The notes under the pieces are model-generated. The model was not told the origin of the DNA. It worked only from the letters and a program-made list of their open reading frames with translations, and made no database searches. From positions 33,025 to 97,024 of the forward strand of contig NZ_JAUSTI010000019.1 in assembly GCF_030812775.1 (NCBI RefSeq): a stretch of 64,000 nt of DNA, written 5' to 3'. The DNA comes from Paenibacillus tundrae (GTDB lineage Bacteria; Bacillota; Bacilli; Paenibacillales; Paenibacillaceae). The number at the start of each line of letters is the position of its first letter. The stretch's first letter is position 1. This document shows positions 62,010-64,000 of the stretch, one piece after another. The position numbers were made by a program, and so were the translations under genes.

Positions 62010-62070
62010 AATAAATGGCTAAGAAGTTGTGTAACAGATCGTAAGTATTCCGTGAGTGGGGGAGAACAAA

Positions 62071-62505
62071 ATGAACAAAAAAGAAATTTCAGCAGGTGGC
62101 GTTGTTTATCGCAAAGACGATGACGGAAAACTACAGATCCAATTGATTGTGGATCGTTACGGGAAAACGACATTGGCTAAGGGCAAAATGGAACCAGGCG
62201 AAACGATTGAGCAGACAGCGCTGCGCGAGATATTAGAAGAGACAGGCATGGTTGGACGAATTGTTGAACCTGTCGATGTTATCGCCTATACGTACCAACA
62301 TGCAGAGTTCGGTCCGGTAGACAAGGAAGTTCACTATTATTTAGTGGAGGCAGAGAGCGGCGATATGCAGCCTCAGATTGAAGAAATTAAAGGCGTAGAT
62401 TGGTATACACCTGAGGAAGCATGGTCAAGACAGGAAAGTAACGGCTATGACAACAATGACAGTATTCTACGTGACGCACTGAGCAAACTGGGCATTAACG
62501 TTTAA
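62071..62505 (+). CDS. Nudix hydrolase
   Basis: This 144-residue Nudix-family pyrophosphohydrolase has the box G-x5-E-x7-REILEETGM visible as GKMEPGETIEQTALREILEETGM spread over residues 43-65, with the metal-binding REILEE intact. Opening EISAGGVVYRKD is also typical. The substrate cannot be predicted; such small enzymes split nucleoside diphosphate derivatives. ATG at 62071 follows GGGGGAG. It stands alone between mtaB and yqeW. Confidence 0.88.
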   Translation: MNKKEISAGGVVYRKDDDGKLQIQLIVDRYGKTTLAKGKMEPGETIEQTALREILEETGMVGRIVEPVDVIAYTYQHAEFGPVDKEVHYYLVEAESGDMQPQIEEIKGVDWYTPEEAWSRQESNGYDNNDSILRDALSKLGINV

Positions 62506-62527
62506 AAAGACGAAGGAGCAGTCCTGA

Positions 62528-62560
62528 GGAATCGGATGAAGCTAGTAATGGATTCGCTGG
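62528..62560. repeat. Fragment of the 42265-42436 repeat
   Basis: GGAATCGGATGAAGCTAG followed by TAATGGATTCGC matches the GGGATGAAGCTAGAAATGGAG region of the element before holA with few changes. Only this piece is present. Confidence 0.4.
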
Positions 62561-62612
62561 ACTTTTTAAATAACCATTACTTGTGACGCATCTTTAATTA
62601 TGGTTGTGAGCA

Positions 62613-63614
62613 CTATGCCACGGGTGATTTCGCCGAAGGGGCGGTAACCGGTGGTTTTTTGTGCCAGATTGGTAAATAACATAAGGGTAGAGCTAATAGG
62701 GAGCAGATGACGTTAAATAAAGTCTGCGCATGGGCGATCTGTGCTCCGTGATCCGCGGACAGCCAAGCCGAAGCTGCATGAAGCTGATCAATGAGTGGCA
62801 TGAAAAGTAGTGCACCTGCCACGTTTAATATGACATGCGCGGCTGCGACGAATTTGCCTGCGGATGCTCCACCAGCGGCAGCAAGAACGGCTGTGATGCA
62901 TGTGCCCACATTGGAGCCGATCACAATGGCAATACCAATCTCTACGGGCAACACACCTGTTGCGGCAAGTGTTATAGCCATGCTGATGACAGCTGCACTG
63001 CTGTGAATTAGTGCTGTCAGACAGGCTCCTGCAAGGAATCCCCACCATAGGCTATCCGCGGAGCGATCCAAAAACCATTGGAATACACCCATGCTTCGAA
63101 GTGGAACTGCAATGGATTGCATGACCTGAATGCCTGTCATGACGAGTGCGAATCCTGCTGCTGCCAAAAAACTGCATTGTATTTGGAAAAGCGTTCGCTT
63201 GGTTTCTTCGGGAGCCGCCCGATTGCGTTCTGCAAGGACAACAAAAGTAGCCCAGCCAAGCAGGGAAAGAACGAGCAAAGGGAGTGCAGCACGTCCAATC
63301 TGCAATCCAACAAGCTCCGTGGTTAAACAGGTGCCTATATTTGTACCTAAAATAATCCCAAGCGTGCGCCCATAGGTGATGATTCTTGCATTGGCAAGAC
63401 CGATGGTGAGCACGGTGACGGCAGTGCTGCTCTGGAGAAGTGCGGTTGCACCTGCACTGAAAGCCATCCCTTTCCAGGGGGCAGAAGTGGCGCGATTGAG
63501 CCACCCGGCGAGCATTGGCCCAGCCATGCGCTGTAGCGACATTTCCATGACCTTCATGCCAGCAAAGAAGATAACAAGCCCATATAATAAAGGAAACACA
63601 ACTTCTCTGAACAT
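62613..63614 (-). CDS. yqeW: Na/Pi cotransporter II-related membrane protein YqeW
   Basis: This 333-residue member of the NaPi-II (PF02690) family has two homologous halves, each with the QSS/SS motif: GATALLQSSTAVTVL and CLTALIHSSAAVISM. Conserved LGTNIGTCLT and GSNVGTCIT loops follow each. About nine hydrophobic segments. In Bacillus yqeW lies after yqeV. It lacks a PhoU-like tail, so it is a short form; phosphate transport is a family inference. ATG at 63614 (MFREVVFPLLYG) follows GAGG seven bases before; longer forms start within a purine-rich stretch. Confidence 0.87.
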   Translation of the reverse strand: MFREVVFPLLYGLVIFFAGMKVMEMSLQRMAGPMLAGWLNRATSAPWKGMAFSAGATALLQSSTAVTVLTIGLANARIITYGRTLGIILGTNIGTCLTTELVGLQIGRAALPLLVLSLLGWATFVVLAERNRAAPEETKRTLFQIQCSFLAAAGFALVMTGIQVMQSIAVPLRSMGVFQWFLDRSADSLWWGFLAGACLTALIHSSAAVISMAITLAATGVLPVEIGIAIVIGSNVGTCITAVLAAAGGASAGKFVAAAHVILNVAGALLFMPLIDQLHAASAWLSADHGAQIAHAQTLFNVICSLLALPLCYLPIWHKKPPVTAPSAKSPVA

Positions 63615-63784
63615 CCGTAACCTCATTCCTTCCTGCATTGCTCTTATCTTCATCCTATGAGTCGGTAAGGACAACCATGACAAGCATGAGGAATTACAGC
63701 GAGTTGAGAAAACAATCAGTTAACACAACATTGGTAGCATTAAAGGTTTTACCTCCGTATCACACATTTCCAAAGATGCATTGC

Positions 63785-64000
63785 GTGCAACGGAGCGAAG
63801 CAAACGAAATTTTCATTAAAGAAGCGAAGCGAGCGCCTTTTCTTTATCAGCTCCCTTTTAAAAAAAAGGGAGCTGATAAAGAAAACAGCCATCATTCAAG
63901 GGTCTACCCTACGTACCGCCATATTCAAAAGATACGGAGATTCGTGCAAACGGAGCGGAGGGGACGGAATCGGATCTGAAGAAGCGAAGCGCGCGCCTTA
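63785..64000. repeat. Divergent relative of the miniature element at the right edge (cut)
   Basis: Two modules of the form ACGGAGCG...GAAGCGAAGCG-N-GCGCCTT occur at 63790-63838 and 63951-63999. Between them, at 63841-63881, is a perfect 19-bp hairpin (TCTTTATCAGCTCCCTTTT and its complement). The module and hairpin order resembles the elements at 10484 and 28736, which share GAAGCGAAGCG-TTCGCCT followed by a CCCTTT/AAAGGG hairpin. The window ends inside it. No gene is supported here or in 63615-63784. Confidence 0.6.

Noticed and set aside
63638..63979. 113-codon frame at the right edge
   Set aside because: It crosses a perfect hairpin and two repeat modules and has no ribosome site or family resemblance.

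Overview
The window is a stretch of chromosome from an endospore-forming, low-to-moderate GC Bacillota, most likely a Paenibacillus or close relative. The evidence is the spore genes (spoVAC-AD-AE, gpr, spoIIP), the late competence genes (comER, comEA, comEB, comEC), a T-box leader on leuS, a CIRCE operator before hrcA, and gene order that follows the Bacillus yqe and dnaK regions. This assignment is inference from content and synteny; there is no rRNA in the window.

Left end (1-8.2 kb): a visibly AT-rich surface-glycan locus. It holds a truncated glycosyltransferase with a methyltransferase-like tail, a second glycosyltransferase, a three-gene ABC-2 exporter, a divergent alpha/beta-hydrolase, a CapK/PaaK-like adenylate-forming enzyme and a UDP-GlcNAc 2-epimerase. 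After a gene-poor gap and an AraC remnant the composition changes to the moderate GC of the rest of the window.

8.2-18.5 kb: an HD hydrolase, a nirB-nirD-nirC nitrite reduction and transport operon on the minus strand behind an FNR-type promoter, a YdjM-like membrane protein, two tiny membrane peptides, an M42 aminopeptidase, and spoVAC-spoVAD-spoVAE. 18.6-23.1 kb: a MoxR ATPase, DUF58 protein and transglutaminase operon. 23.2-29.8 kb: yqeG-yqeH-aroE-yhbY-nadD-yqeK-rsfS-cvfB-yqeM. 29.9-39.1 kb: a phosphotransferase, promoter and T-box leader, leuS, comER, comEA, comEB and comEC, then a frameshifted pseudogene.

39.6-47.2 kb: a small hypothetical gene, an ECF sigma factor with its anti-sigma factor, holA, rpsT (minus strand), gpr, spoIIP and yqxA. 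47.3-63.6 kb: lepA, hemW, a GNAT gene, the heat-shock cluster hrcA-grpE-dnaK-dnaJ, three small stress-type genes, prmA, an M50 protease, rsmE, mtaB, a Nudix hydrolase and yqeW (minus strand).

The least ordinary material is non-coding. A miniature inverted-repeat element occurs twice: 180 bp between nirB and nirD, with an exact 8-bp flanking duplication, and about 215 bp upstream of yqeM, with a near-identical target. A structurally related arrangement is cut by the right edge. A different element with inverted ends lies between the anti-sigma gene and holA. A duplicated 115-bp unit between lepA and hemW carries four hairpins that share one apical sequence on two different basal stems. No tRNA, rRNA, CRISPR array, complete insertion sequence or prophage was seen.
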